Source of the DNA: Lichenihabitans psoromatis
GTDB taxonomy: Bacteria > Pseudomonadota > Alphaproteobacteria > Rhizobiales > Beijerinckiaceae
DNA length: 64,000 nt
NCBI RefSeq assembly: GCF_004323635.1
Contig: NZ_CP036515.1
Coordinates: 4,155,501-4,219,500, forward strand
Direction: 5' to 3'
Under the pieces are notes generated by a model. That model did not search any database and had not been told where the DNA came from. It saw only the letters and a program-made list of their open reading frames with translations. Of the stretch, positions 10,001 through 17,812 are shown piece by piece. Position numbers and translations under genes: made by a program. How positions within the stretch are numbered: position 1 is the stretch's first letter; each line of letters begins with the position of its first letter.

Positions 10001-10760
10001 GGTCGTCGTGCTCGACGACGCGTCTCGCGACGAGAGCGTCGCGGTCATCGAAGCCACGGCCAAAGAGCACGAGCGCGACTTCACGCTGATCCTCAACGAG
10101 CAGAATTCCGGCTCCGTCTTCAAACAGTGGCGCAAGGGCGCCGAACATGCCACCGGCGACTATCTCTGGATCGCCGAGGCCGACGATCTCTCGGACATGA
10201 CTTTCCTGGCCCAGATGATCGGAGCGATGGAGAGCGACCCCTCCATCGTGATGGGCTTCAGCGACTCCAAATCGATCGATATGACCGGGGCGCCCGTCTA
10301 CCCGGACTACAAGGGGTATTACGCGACGGTCGAGCCAAAAGCCCTCACGGTCGATGAGGTGTTCGAAGGCCGCGAGTTCGTCGATCGCTTTCTAGCGATC
10401 AAAAACCTCATCATGAACGTCAGTTGCGTCGTGTGGCGACGATCGGCGCTTCTGGCCGCCATGGATCGCTGCGAAAGCGACCTGAAGAACTTCCGGATGG
10501 CGGGCGATTGGCGCATCTATATCGAATGCCTCACGGCGCCCGGTGCTCGCATCGCTTATGTGGCAGAGCCGCTGAACGTCCATCGTCGCCATGCCAACAG
10601 CGTCACCCACGCCCTCGACTCCCGGAAGCATGTGAGTGAAATCGCGACGATGCACGAGAAAATCCGGGCGAAGCTGCACATCAGCAGGGCAACGCCGGGA
10701 CAGACGAGCTATCTCGACGAAATCGAGCAGCAATTCTCCCGACGTCCGATCGAGGCCTGA
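7047..10760 (+). CDS. Multidomain glycosyltransferase: five N-terminal repeats, WbsX-like, GT4 and GT2 domains
   Basis: A 1237-residue protein that appears to join three sugar-transfer modules. Residues 21 to about 202 form five repeats of 35-38 residues, each starting FDxxxY and usually containing HY. Residues 238-575 resemble the WbsX/GH99-like family ([55 protein letters not shown]). Residues 592-950 look like a GT-B family 4 transferase, with [12 protein letters not shown] near 856. From residue 954 a family 2 GT-A domain begins ([15 protein letters not shown]), with an EADD metal-binding motif. There is no signal peptide or clear membrane segment, so action on the cytoplasmic side is likely, in building a surface polysaccharide. 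The GTG start has a good upstream AAGGGG. Specificities are not predictable. Confidence 0.85.
   Translation: [1237 protein letters not shown]
7107..7650 (+). repeat. Five tandem protein-coding repeats of 35-38 codons
   Basis: Within the glycosyltransferase, repeat units start at residues 21, 59, 96, 131 and 169, with FDGKFY, FDTAWY, FDAQWY, FDAVYY and FDTDFY. Most units then carry an HY or HFY motif about 25 residues later and a Gly-rich turn ending in Pro (for example GYRESRNPS). The units have diverged at the DNA level, so this is an old protein repeat rather than a recent DNA duplication. Confidence 0.8.
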
Positions 10761-10791
10761 CGAAGCCGAATACATTGGCCATGTGGCCGAG

Positions 10792-11406
10792 CTAGGTCGA
10801 GGATTCGCCGGTCCAGCCTGGAAGATGCGACGCGGCCGTCGTATGCGCCATTGCGAGGGCCTCGGCCTGTACCTTTTTCTTGTTGTCGTGGAGCGCCTCG
10901 GCCGAGATGCGCCGACGAAAGAAATCGGCCCAGAGAAATTCGGCGAAGGGCTCGGTTGCCTTGGCATAGCCACCAGCATCTTTGACCGTGGACGCAAGAC
11001 TGCGAAACGGATCGTCGACCAGGGCTGTCAGCTTCTTCGGCATGTCATCGAACGAGCATCGATGGCCATGCTGATCGTAGGGGTGCGCCAGCTTCAGGTG
11101 ATCCATGATGGTCCAAAACTCGGAGCGGGCAAGCTTCGAGAAGTCGTTCGAGATTGTAACGAACGCCTTCGTCTCACCCGCCTCGATCAGCGCCATCCCA
11201 AGATGGTGGTGATCGGTGATGTAGATCCGATCTTTCGGCCCTCTGACGGCTGGAAAGCAATGGCTCGGCAGAAAATTCGCCTTCTTGTCCTCGCCATCCT
11301 TCCACGCGCGCCGTTTTTGCGCCACCTCGGCAAAACCTGCCGTCATTTGAGTGGGGCGAAGGTCGATCAGAGCGACCTCGTTCAGTTCTGGGTTGTGGAG
11401 CGCCAT
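10792..11406 (-). CDS. ParB-like nuclease family protein (ParBc_2 type)
   Basis: A 204-residue protein resembling the putative ParB-like nuclease family PF08857. Visible features are VALIDLRPTQMT at residues 11-22, AEVAQKRRAW, the conserved YITDHHHLGMAL around 62-73, FWTIMD, HPYD, DDPFRSLA, GGYAKATEPFAEFLWADFFRRRI. The ATG at 11406 is chosen because GGAAGG lies just upstream, whereas an earlier in-frame start adds a non-conserved stretch. It is not beside parA and has no second DNA-binding domain, so a role in chromosome partition is unlikely; family function is unproven. It is convergent with the glycosyltransferase gene. Confidence 0.82.
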   Translation of the reverse strand: MALHNPELNEVALIDLRPTQMTAGFAEVAQKRRAWKDGEDKKANFLPSHCFPAVRGPKDRIYITDHHHLGMALIEAGETKAFVTISNDFSKLARSEFWTIMDHLKLAHPYDQHGHRCSFDDMPKKLTALVDDPFRSLASTVKDAGGYAKATEPFAEFLWADFFRRRISAEALHDNKKKVQAEALAMAHTTAASHLPGWTGESST

Positions 11407-11550
11407 AAGCCACCTTCCGACCGTTGCGACGATGCGACCCGCAAGTGGGGCTCGCGGGTCTTTCAAAGCGAACGTCGAGTCTCGACGAAAGGATCGTCGC
11501 AATCGCCATCATGTCATAAAAATATAATAATTCTCGGACGAGCGGGGCGC

Positions 11551-11877
11551 CTATTTGACCGACGAAAAAGATGTCGGCTGCAGAAATGAATTCGCGATGT
11601 TGGCGACGAGTTGCCCGTTTGCTTCTGTCTCGGCCTTCGCGCTCAGCCACTCGGGATCGGTCCCAAACGCGGCCCACTTGGTTTCGCGCTCAGCCAGCGA
11701 CTCCCAAGCGAGAAGATAGGTCAAATCGTTGATCGACGGACCCGCGACGGTTGTCCAGAAACCGGCTTGGCGTATGCCGTGTTTCTCCCAGAGTTTCAGG
11801 GTGATTGTGTCGAAGCGCTTCATGATATCCGGCAGACGCCCGGGGACGGCCGTATAGACGCGGAGTTCGTAGATCAT
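11551..11877 (-). CDS. NIPSNAP family protein
   Basis: A 108-residue protein of the NIPSNAP / dimeric alpha-beta-barrel family, recognised from MIYELRVYTAVPGRLPDIMKRF at the start, LWEKHGI, GFWTTVAGPSIN and YLLAWESLAERETKW. Members are small cytoplasmic proteins of mostly unknown role. The ATG at 11877 with AAAGGT upstream is preferred to an in-frame ATG ten codons earlier. It stands alone, 144 bases downstream of the ParB-like gene's start and on the same strand. Confidence 0.85.
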   Translation of the reverse strand: MIYELRVYTAVPGRLPDIMKRFDTITLKLWEKHGIRQAGFWTTVAGPSINDLTYLLAWESLAERETKWAAFGTDPEWLSAKAETEANGQLVANIANSFLQPTSFSSVK

Positions 11878-11998
11878 GGCTGACCTTTGCGGTGGGAGGA
11901 ACGGCATCGAAACCGATCACGGTCAGAGATGTATCCCCTCCCGCCACAACGCTCAATTAAAACGCACGGCTTTTCAGCGACCTTGCGCAGCCACAGCC

Positions 11999-12253
11999 TC
12001 AATATCCGGTGCCAGAGCCCGCGCGATCCAAAGCTGGATTATAGGGTTCTGGCTTCGGCAGGGTCTCGGGCGCCGCACTCTCTTGCGGAACATCGGAGAC
12101 CGGCGCATTGGCCGGATGGTTTCTGGCAACGTGATGATGATGAACCACGTGACGGGTCGGCGTCATGCCCTCATAGGACGGCGTCGCATAGGCGATCGTC
12201 GCGGTTAAACCAACCATGACCAGAGCCGCAAGCGCGATGGTGTTGACTCTCAT
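11999..12253 (-). CDS. Small secreted histidine-containing protein
   Basis: An 84-residue protein starting MRVNTIALAALVMVGLTATIAYA, a clear Sec signal peptide with cleavage likely after AYA. The mature part of about 60 residues contains a cluster of histidines (HVVHHHHVARNH), then a Pro/Glu-rich tail ending SGTGY. The start has an ideal AAGGAGA ribosome site, which makes the gene credible. I do not recognise a family. The His cluster could bind metal in the periplasm, but that is inference. Confidence 0.6.
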   Translation of the reverse strand: MRVNTIALAALVMVGLTATIAYATPSYEGMTPTRHVVHHHHVARNHPANAPVSDVPQESAAPETLPKPEPYNPALDRAGSGTGY

Positions 12254-12412
12254 TGGTGTCTCCTTGCGTTGGACTGGCGGCCTGTGATGCCTGCCACCTT
12301 CAGCCAACACAGAGAGACATTGGGCAGACGAAAGACGCGTCAACTCTCCCGACTCACGCCCGAAATCACAACTTCGCGATCGGGCCTAGCCCAAAGAGAT
12401 ATCGGGAGCCGA

Positions 12413-12658
12413 TCAACACCGTGGCTTGCCGGTCGCAGGATCCGGCGTCTGGGCCCGCAGCTCACGACCGAAAACGGTGAAAAACACGCATTTTTCGACC
12501 GGCGTCGGCACCCCGTCGATCATCTGGACGACCGTGCTCTGACGCAACAGGAAGCCGTGTCCAATGATCGCGAAGCACACGGCCAGAAAGACTACCAAAC
12601 CGAGGACCATCCACAAGGCCAGCTTGTGGAGCGGGTCGATCGTCATCGGTCGCGCCAT
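12413..12658 (-). CDS. Small single-span membrane protein
   Basis: An 81-residue protein with one hydrophobic segment at about residues 13-38 (LALWMVLGLVVFLAVCFAII) and a soluble C-terminus (QMIDGVPTPVEKCVFF, ending GKPRC) that carries two cysteines. The ATG at 12658 has GGAGGG upstream and lies 11 bases after the stop of the UDP-sugar epimerase, so the two are probably one operon. No family is recognised. A role near the membrane in polysaccharide handling is suggested only by the neighbour. Confidence 0.6.
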   Translation of the reverse strand: MARPMTIDPLHKLALWMVLGLVVFLAVCFAIIGHGFLLRQSTVVQMIDGVPTPVEKCVFFTVFGRELRAQTPDPATGKPRC

Positions 12659-12669
12659 CTCGCCCTCCG

Positions 12670-13641
12670 TCACAAACCGTAAAAGCGTCGAAACCACGCG
12701 ACGAAGATTGGTATTCCCTGCTCGATCGATGTCTTCGGTTCGAAACCGAGGTCGCGGCGCGACGTCGCGATATCCGCATAGGTCCTTTGGACATCGCCCG
12801 GTTGCATCGGGGCCAACACGATGTCGGCCTTGCGTCCGCACGAGCGTTCGATGACGTCGACGAAATGGCGTAACTGCTCGGTGCGGTGGTTGCCGAGATT
12901 GAAAACGCGATGAGGCGGCGTTCCCTCCGGTGGACGGTCCAGCGCCGCGATCACGCCTGCGACGACATCGTCGATATAGGTGAAATCGCGCTCCATGTCG
13001 CCGTTGTTGAACAGGCGGATCGGCTTGCCTTCGAGCACAGCGCGGGCGAAGAGCATCGGGGCCATATCGGGGCGGCCCCACGGTCCATAAACCGTGAAGA
13101 ACCGGAGGCCCGTGGCGGGGATGCTGTAGAGATGGCTGTAGGTGAAGCTCATCAGTTCATCGGCTCGTTTCGTCGCAGCATAGAGCGATTGCGGCTCGTC
13201 ACATCGATCGTCGAGCCCGAACGGCAGCGTCCGGCTGCCGCCATAAACCGAGGATGAACTGGCGTAAACGAGGTGTTTCAGTCCCGGCATGTTGCGGGCG
13301 AGTTCGAGGATCTCGAGATGCCCGACAATGTTGGCCTTGATATAGGCCCGCGGCTCTTCCAGCGAGTAGCGCACGCCGGCCTGCGCCGCCAGATGAACGA
13401 TGCGGTCGAGGTCGGGATGCGCCGCGATCAGGGCGTCGAGAACCGCCTTGTCGCTGATATCGCCCTCCACGAACCGGAACTGCGCGTGCGGCAACAACAG
13501 AGCGAGCCGCGCACGCTTCAACGACACGTCGTAATAATCATTGACGCTATCGAGGCCGACGACAGTCTCGCCGCGCGCCAGCAAGGCCGTCGCCACGTGA
13601 AAACCGATGAAGCCAGCCGCGCCTGTCACCAAGATGGTCAT
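12670..13641 (-). CDS. UDP-glucuronate 4-epimerase-like NAD-dependent epimerase
   Basis: A 323-residue extended short-chain dehydrogenase. It has the NAD-binding GAAGFIGFHVA near residue 7, SVNDYYDVSLKRAR typical of UDP-glucuronate 4-epimerases, ASSSSVYGG near 120 and the catalytic YAATK pair. TGLRFFTVYGPWGRPDMA further supports the UDP-glucuronate/galacturonate group. The likely reaction is UDP-glucuronate to UDP-galacturonate, using the product of the ugd gene 6 kb away. The ATG at 13641 has GGAGGGG upstream and gives the family start MTILVTGAAG. It is followed closely by a small membrane protein. Confidence 0.86.
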   Translation of the reverse strand: MTILVTGAAGFIGFHVATALLARGETVVGLDSVNDYYDVSLKRARLALLLPHAQFRFVEGDISDKAVLDALIAAHPDLDRIVHLAAQAGVRYSLEEPRAYIKANIVGHLEILELARNMPGLKHLVYASSSSVYGGSRTLPFGLDDRCDEPQSLYAATKRADELMSFTYSHLYSIPATGLRFFTVYGPWGRPDMAPMLFARAVLEGKPIRLFNNGDMERDFTYIDDVVAGVIAALDRPPEGTPPHRVFNLGNHRTEQLRHFVDVIERSCGRKADIVLAPMQPGDVQRTYADIATSRRDLGFEPKTSIEQGIPIFVAWFRRFYGL

Positions 13642-13834
13642 GTCGGTCTCCCCTCCGCCAGACAAAGCCGCGTCCACCCGCGTCGATCATAAAGCACGGC
13701 CGCCCCTCGGAGCCGCGTCCCCTGCGTCGCATCGCGATGTCGCTCGCGTGTCGCTGACATATCGATTGACCAAAGGGAAGAGGCCGCACGCAAAGCAACG
13801 CTCAAGTTGACGCGCGCCGATGACGACCGTGCCG

Positions 13835-14797
13835 TCACGGGTTGGCCATCAACCATTTTTCGGCCTCGGCCGCTCCGAACCGCTCGATGCTGAGGTCGTC
13901 GGCCGGAACCTGTCGGACGAAACGCTCGGGCATTTCCACGAACACGTAATCCGGTCGTGTGCGGGTGATGTATGATTTATCGAGGCTGGTCGACCAGATG
14001 AAATGCACCTCTTCGAAATAAAGCGCGAAGAGATAGGACAGTAACGTGCATTCCAGTCGCGATTCCGAAAACGAGCTGCCGAACAGAATGACGTTTTTCT
14101 TTACTTCGGCCGTTGGATTGCGCCAGATCAGGTGCGAACCGACATGCAATCCAACGCGACCACCCCGCGCTTCCGAGAGCCCGACGATCGGGTTTTTGTA
14201 AACGGTGCGGATGGCGGGGTCGATTTTGCGGCGCAAGAAGACATCCGGCCCCACGTCACCGTAATCCGCCGACCAGAGATCGCCGTGATAGGTCAGGCGT
14301 CCGTCGGGCATCGCAGTGTAGCGGCCCCAGTCGAGGCTCAGCCCGACGGAGCGCATCATCTCCTGAAAGACCAGGAAGGCGCCAACCGGCGACCAGTGGC
14401 TATCGGTTTTCACATAGACGTTTTGGGCGATCTCGGCCCGCAACAGATCGCGCGGATAGAGAACAGCGTCGTCTTGGATGACGCTTTTGAAGGCCTGCCC
14501 AGGTGACGTCACCGGCTCGGCCAACTGACGGGCGAGTTCGTCATCGCCATAGATCGACAGTTTCTCCGTCGACAGCACAAAACGCCAAGGGATGTTTTGC
14601 TCCGCAAAGAAGGCCGACCGTGCCGCGACCAGAGCGATCCAGCCATCGCGATCGACGTCGGCTTGAAAGAGGCGGTCGGAATAGAGCTTCAACGTTCCGT
14701 TCGTTCCACCGGTCAGATAAATCAAACCATCCTGGCCGAGCGACACCCTTGGGACGACCCCAATATCGATCTTATAGGCGAAATTCGTCATCGACAT
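13835..14797 (-). CDS. AlgX/AlgJ-like SGNH-type polysaccharide O-acetyltransferase-related protein
   Basis: A 320-residue protein related to the AlgJ/AlgX group that O-acetylates exopolysaccharides. Supporting signs are VYVKTDSHWSPVGAFLVF near residue 128, which carries the Asp-x-His-Trp catalytic motif, an N-terminal GQDGLIYLTGG, a VILFGSSFSESR serine motif near 237, and SADYGDVG. No signal peptide or membrane anchor is seen at the annotated start, unlike classical AlgX; perhaps it acts with a membrane O-acyltransferase encoded elsewhere, or the true start lies differently. It is between the epimerase and a Tat-exported GH99-like protein, consistent with polysaccharide modification. Confidence 0.68.
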   Translation of the reverse strand: MSMTNFAYKIDIGVVPRVSLGQDGLIYLTGGTNGTLKLYSDRLFQADVDRDGWIALVAARSAFFAEQNIPWRFVLSTEKLSIYGDDELARQLAEPVTSPGQAFKSVIQDDAVLYPRDLLRAEIAQNVYVKTDSHWSPVGAFLVFQEMMRSVGLSLDWGRYTAMPDGRLTYHGDLWSADYGDVGPDVFLRRKIDPAIRTVYKNPIVGLSEARGGRVGLHVGSHLIWRNPTAEVKKNVILFGSSFSESRLECTLLSYLFALYFEEVHFIWSTSLDKSYITRTRPDYVFVEMPERFVRQVPADDLSIERFGAAEAEKWLMANP

Positions 14798-14848
14798 CAG
14801 TAACTTCCATGAGCAAACGAGCGCCGAACCGTAAACCTAAGTGCCGTT

Positions 14849-15934
14849 TTAGTCACCCCCCGCATAGACCGAAACGAGGCACCCTCCCCCTTCGTCACAC
14901 TCGTTCCAGGAGTAGACCAACACTAATCCCGAGGGACAAATCGCCGGATTCGCACGGACATATTGGGTCGCATCGCCGATCGCGGCCTTGATCTCGCCCG
15001 GGCTGCCATGCGGCACATAGTGGATCGACTGCCCACGCTTGGGCGCGTGTTCCCAGAAGGGCGTGTTGAGCTTCCGCGGGCGCGTATCCCACCCGGTCAT
15101 CACGATCGGCACGATATGCGGGGCATGACGCGCCATATCGGCCCAATAGTGTTGCGCCGACGCCCGCAGATCATCGAAGCTGGGCGTATCGCTCTTCGGG
15201 GTCTGGGCGATGTAGTTGCTGATCGCATCTCCGCCGAGCTTCTGCATCACGTCGCCGGCCTGCTCGGCCGAGCCGTTCATCACGACGAGATAGGGTTTGG
15301 CAAGGCCGGCGGCCGCGCAGGCTGCCCGGAGCATATCCAAGGCCGCAGCCACCATGCCCCAATCATTCTGCCACTTCGCGAGGGTCTGCGGCTGATCGAC
15401 GTTGAAATAGATGAGCGGGCGCTTCTCCGACGTGACCTGATAGTTGGTTTGAGCGAGCCACTTGACCACTTGCGGCACGTTCTTCTCGAAGGCGGCGCGG
15501 CCGCCAAGATTCGAGAATTGCCAAAGCAGGCACCAGTTCATCTTGTCCTTGATGCTGCTGGATTGGTGCAGCCGCCAGGCATTCTGCATCGGGCTGTCCT
15601 GCGGGTACCAGCAATAGGCCCAATAGGAGAGGCCCGCCGCCTTCGCCATCTGGATCTCCCGATCCATGACGTCTTGGTGATTGCCGTCGATCCGCACGTG
15701 ATCGGCGTCAGTCGCCTTGCCAAAGAACGGCATGCGGCTGTGGAATTGGCTCGGCCCGAGACTGGCTTCGACCGCTTTGCCGATTTGCCCATCGGGGTCG
15801 TACCACGCATCCCAGCGAATGGCGCCGACGATCGGCAACCCGCCTGTCGCGGCACGCGCCATCGGCGCCAGAGCTGCGCCGAGGCTTCCGGCCAGAGCGG
15901 CACCGAGAACCTGTCGCCGTGTAACTTTGCTCAT
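14849..15934 (-). CDS. Tat-exported GH99/WbsX-like protein
   Basis: A 361-residue protein with a twin-arginine signal (SKVTRRQVLGAALAGSLGA, cleavage near ARA), so it is exported folded. The mature part has features of the GH99/WbsX fold: GAIRWDAWYDP at the start of the barrel, AGLSYWAYCWYP, WCLLWQFSN, YLVVMNG, and a C-terminal VYSWNECDEGGG that parallels the NAWNEWCEG motif of the WbsX domain in the large glycosyltransferase nearby. It may cleave or remodel a polysaccharide outside the cytoplasm. The start at 15934 is favoured over 15940 because GGAG lies at a proper distance. Confidence 0.66.
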   Translation of the reverse strand: MSKVTRRQVLGAALAGSLGAALAPMARAATGGLPIVGAIRWDAWYDPDGQIGKAVEASLGPSQFHSRMPFFGKATDADHVRIDGNHQDVMDREIQMAKAAGLSYWAYCWYPQDSPMQNAWRLHQSSSIKDKMNWCLLWQFSNLGGRAAFEKNVPQVVKWLAQTNYQVTSEKRPLIYFNVDQPQTLAKWQNDWGMVAAALDMLRAACAAAGLAKPYLVVMNGSAEQAGDVMQKLGGDAISNYIAQTPKSDTPSFDDLRASAQHYWADMARHAPHIVPIVMTGWDTRPRKLNTPFWEHAPKRGQSIHYVPHGSPGEIKAAIGDATQYVRANPAICPSGLVLVYSWNECDEGGGCLVSVYAGGD

Positions 15935-16116
15935 GACCATCTCCGGAGGCGTCGAGGTGAGTATAGCTCGTTGATTGACGTACGTAATATTCGATTGGGG
16001 CGCTTGTTCGTTGCGTCCGTCCGCCTCAATCGAGTGAATGCCGCGGCGCGAGCTGGCCTTGACAAAGCGGCGCCGGGGGCCGAAGGCGCGCATCCCTCTC
16101 GCGCGTGCTGTTCGTC

Positions 16117-17238
16117 ATGATGCCTCTCCTGCAGAATTTCCGCCGTGTCGTCGTCAAAGTCGGCTCGTCCTTGCTGGTTGATCGCCGCGCGAGCGAGCCG
16201 AAGCGAGCGTGGCTGGACGCTTTGGCGGACGACATAGCGGCCCTGCATGGGCGTGGCGTCGATGTTCTCGTGGTCTCGTCAGGCGCCATTGCGCTTGGCC
16301 GGACGGTGCTGGGCTATCCGTCCGGCGCGTTGAAGCTGGAAGACAGCCAGGCCGCCGCCGCAGTCGGCCAGATCGCGCTCAGCCGCGTCTGGGCGGAGGT
16401 TCTCGGCGCGCGTGGCATCACGGCAGGACAGATTCTGGTGACCTTGGGGGATACCGAGGAGCGTCGCCGCTACCTCAATGCGCGGGAAACCATCGGGCGG
16501 CTACTCGAGCGGCGCGCCGTGCCGATCATCAACGAGAACGATACGGTCGCGACGAGCGAAATCCGCTACGGCGACAACGACCGCCTGGCCGCACGCGTCG
16601 CCACCATGGCCAGCGCGGACCTGCTGGTACTGCTGTCCGACATCGATGGCCTCTATACGGCGCCGCCCGCCGACGATCCGTCCGCGACGCTGATCCCGCT
16701 GGTGCCGCGGATCGATGCGGCCATCGAGGCAATGGCCGGCGGCCCGGCCTCCGATTTGTCACGCGGCGGCATGCGGACCAAGATCGAAGCCGGCAAGATC
16801 GCCACGGCGGGCGGCACCCATATGGTGATCGCTGATGGACGGATCGCGCATCCGGTCCGCCGGATCGAGCAAGGCGGGCCGTGCACGTGGTTTTTAACAA
16901 CTGAAACTCCCGTCTCGGCCCGCAAGGTCTGGATTTCTGGGTCGCTCGAGCCGCGCGGTCTCCTCACGGTGGATGCAGGTGCGGCGCGGGCGCTCAAGGG
17001 GGGTGCGAGCCTGCTGCCCGCTGGCGTCACCCATGTCGAGGGCTCGTTTGCACGCGGAGACTGCGTGCGGATTCAGGATGCCGCCGGTGTGGAACTCGGG
17101 CGTGGGTTGGTGGCCTATGATGCGAGCCATGCGGTCCGTCTCGCCGGCCGCCGCTCGCAGGATATTGTCACGGTGCTGGGTGTCACCGGCCGCGCCGAGA
17201 TGATTCACCGGGACGACATGATCCTCCGCGGCGAATGA
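16117..17238 (+). CDS. proB: Glutamate 5-kinase
   Basis: A 373-residue enzyme that phosphorylates L-glutamate in the first step of proline synthesis. The amino-acid-kinase domain shows [10 protein letters not shown] near residue 11, VSSGAIALG near 55, [11 protein letters not shown] near 145 and SDIDGLYT near 175; the C-terminal 90 residues are a PUA domain ([19 protein letters not shown] onward). Length is as in E. coli ProB. Start is one of two adjacent ATGs; the first is given. No strong ribosome site is seen. proA and obgE, often next to proB in this class, are absent here. Confidence 0.95.
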   Translation: MMPLLQNFRRVVVKVGSSLLVDRRASEPKRAWLDALADDIAALHGRGVDVLVVSSGAIALGRTVLGYPSGALKLEDSQAAAAVGQIALSRVWAEVLGARGITAGQILVTLGDTEERRRYLNARETIGRLLERRAVPIINENDTVATSEIRYGDNDRLAARVATMASADLLVLLSDIDGLYTAPPADDPSATLIPLVPRIDAAIEAMAGGPASDLSRGGMRTKIEAGKIATAGGTHMVIADGRIAHPVRRIEQGGPCTWFLTTETPVSARKVWISGSLEPRGLLTVDAGAARALKGGASLLPAGVTHVEGSFARGDCVRIQDAAGVELGRGLVAYDASHAVRLAGRRSQDIVTVLGVTGRAEMIHRDDMILRGE

Positions 17239-17269
17239 CGGCCCGACGCCTTCAGGGATCTTTTTGCAA

Positions 17270-17297
17270 CCCTGCGAGAGGAAAGCAGGGCTGTTTT
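17270..17297 (+). terminator. Intrinsic terminator after proB
   Basis: Stem CCCTGC (17270-17275) pairs with GCAGGG (17285-17290) across a 9-base loop and is followed by CTGTTTT, 30 bases after the proB stop. This has the form of a Rho-independent terminator, with a modest stem. Confidence 0.6.
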
Positions 17298-17399
17298 CAT
17301 TGACGAAATCGACATTCACTTAGCTGCTGAATCCTGCTCGGATTTTGAGCCCGGATTGTCAAGAATTGTTCATGCGAATCAAAGGCATGCGTGATCCCG

Positions 17400-17812
17400 T
17401 CGCGGGTCGCGCTTTTTTCAAAAAAACGCTTGTGCCCAACGTCCGTTGTCCCTATCTACCGCCTTGCCCAATTTCGCACGTGCCTGTGGTCGTGTGTCGG
17501 TTGGCGGGGTTCGGACAAGAGGCCGATTAACCGTCAGAAACAACCGGCAGCCGGAGGTGAACCGGCGAACCCCGCCAAACGGGGGACGCGACTTGAAGCA
17601 ACGACGGACCGGGCTTTTTCGTCTCTGCCGACCCTCCAAAGGTCGGCTACGAAGAGGCTTGTCTTTCTTGCCGGGTGTGCGGTTAGGGATTTCCCCTTTC
17701 CAATCGATGGCTATTCGGTTCGTCGCTCGGCTCGTGCCGAGCGGGACGCATAGCCAACGGCGCAGCATTTGATCGTTCGGTTGTCCGGTGCATGGGTCTA
17801 TTCATGCACCTG
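17400..17812 (+). promoter_or_regulatory. speF-type leader RNA upstream of ornithine decarboxylase
   Basis: About 400 bases without a convincing gene but dense in perfect complementary pairs. There is a 12-bp stem (17501-17512 with 17567-17578), GCCGACC/GGTCGGC (17627-17633 with 17641-17647) and TGGCTAT/ATAGCCA (17708-17714 with 17750-17756). The last encloses GCTCGGC/GCCGAGC (17725-17731 with 17736-17742), and GGTGCATG/CATGCACC (17787-17794 with 17803-17810) closes the series. Its position just before an ornithine decarboxylase gene matches the speF leader of alphaproteobacteria (Rfam speF), a conserved cis-regulatory RNA. Assignment to that family is by position and structure, not by covariance search. 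A hairpin of T and A runs (17408-17430) precedes the stems. Confidence 0.75.

Noticed and set aside
14963-16120. A 385-codon plus-strand frame across the Tat-exported GH99-like gene
   Set aside because: The minus strand encodes a protein with a clear Tat signal, ribosome site and family motifs; the plus frame is its shadow.
17391-17772. Overlapping frames of 108-120 codons in the proB to speF gap
   Set aside because: They lie across perfect RNA stems of the leader, and both strands and several frames are equally open; the RNA explanation is better.
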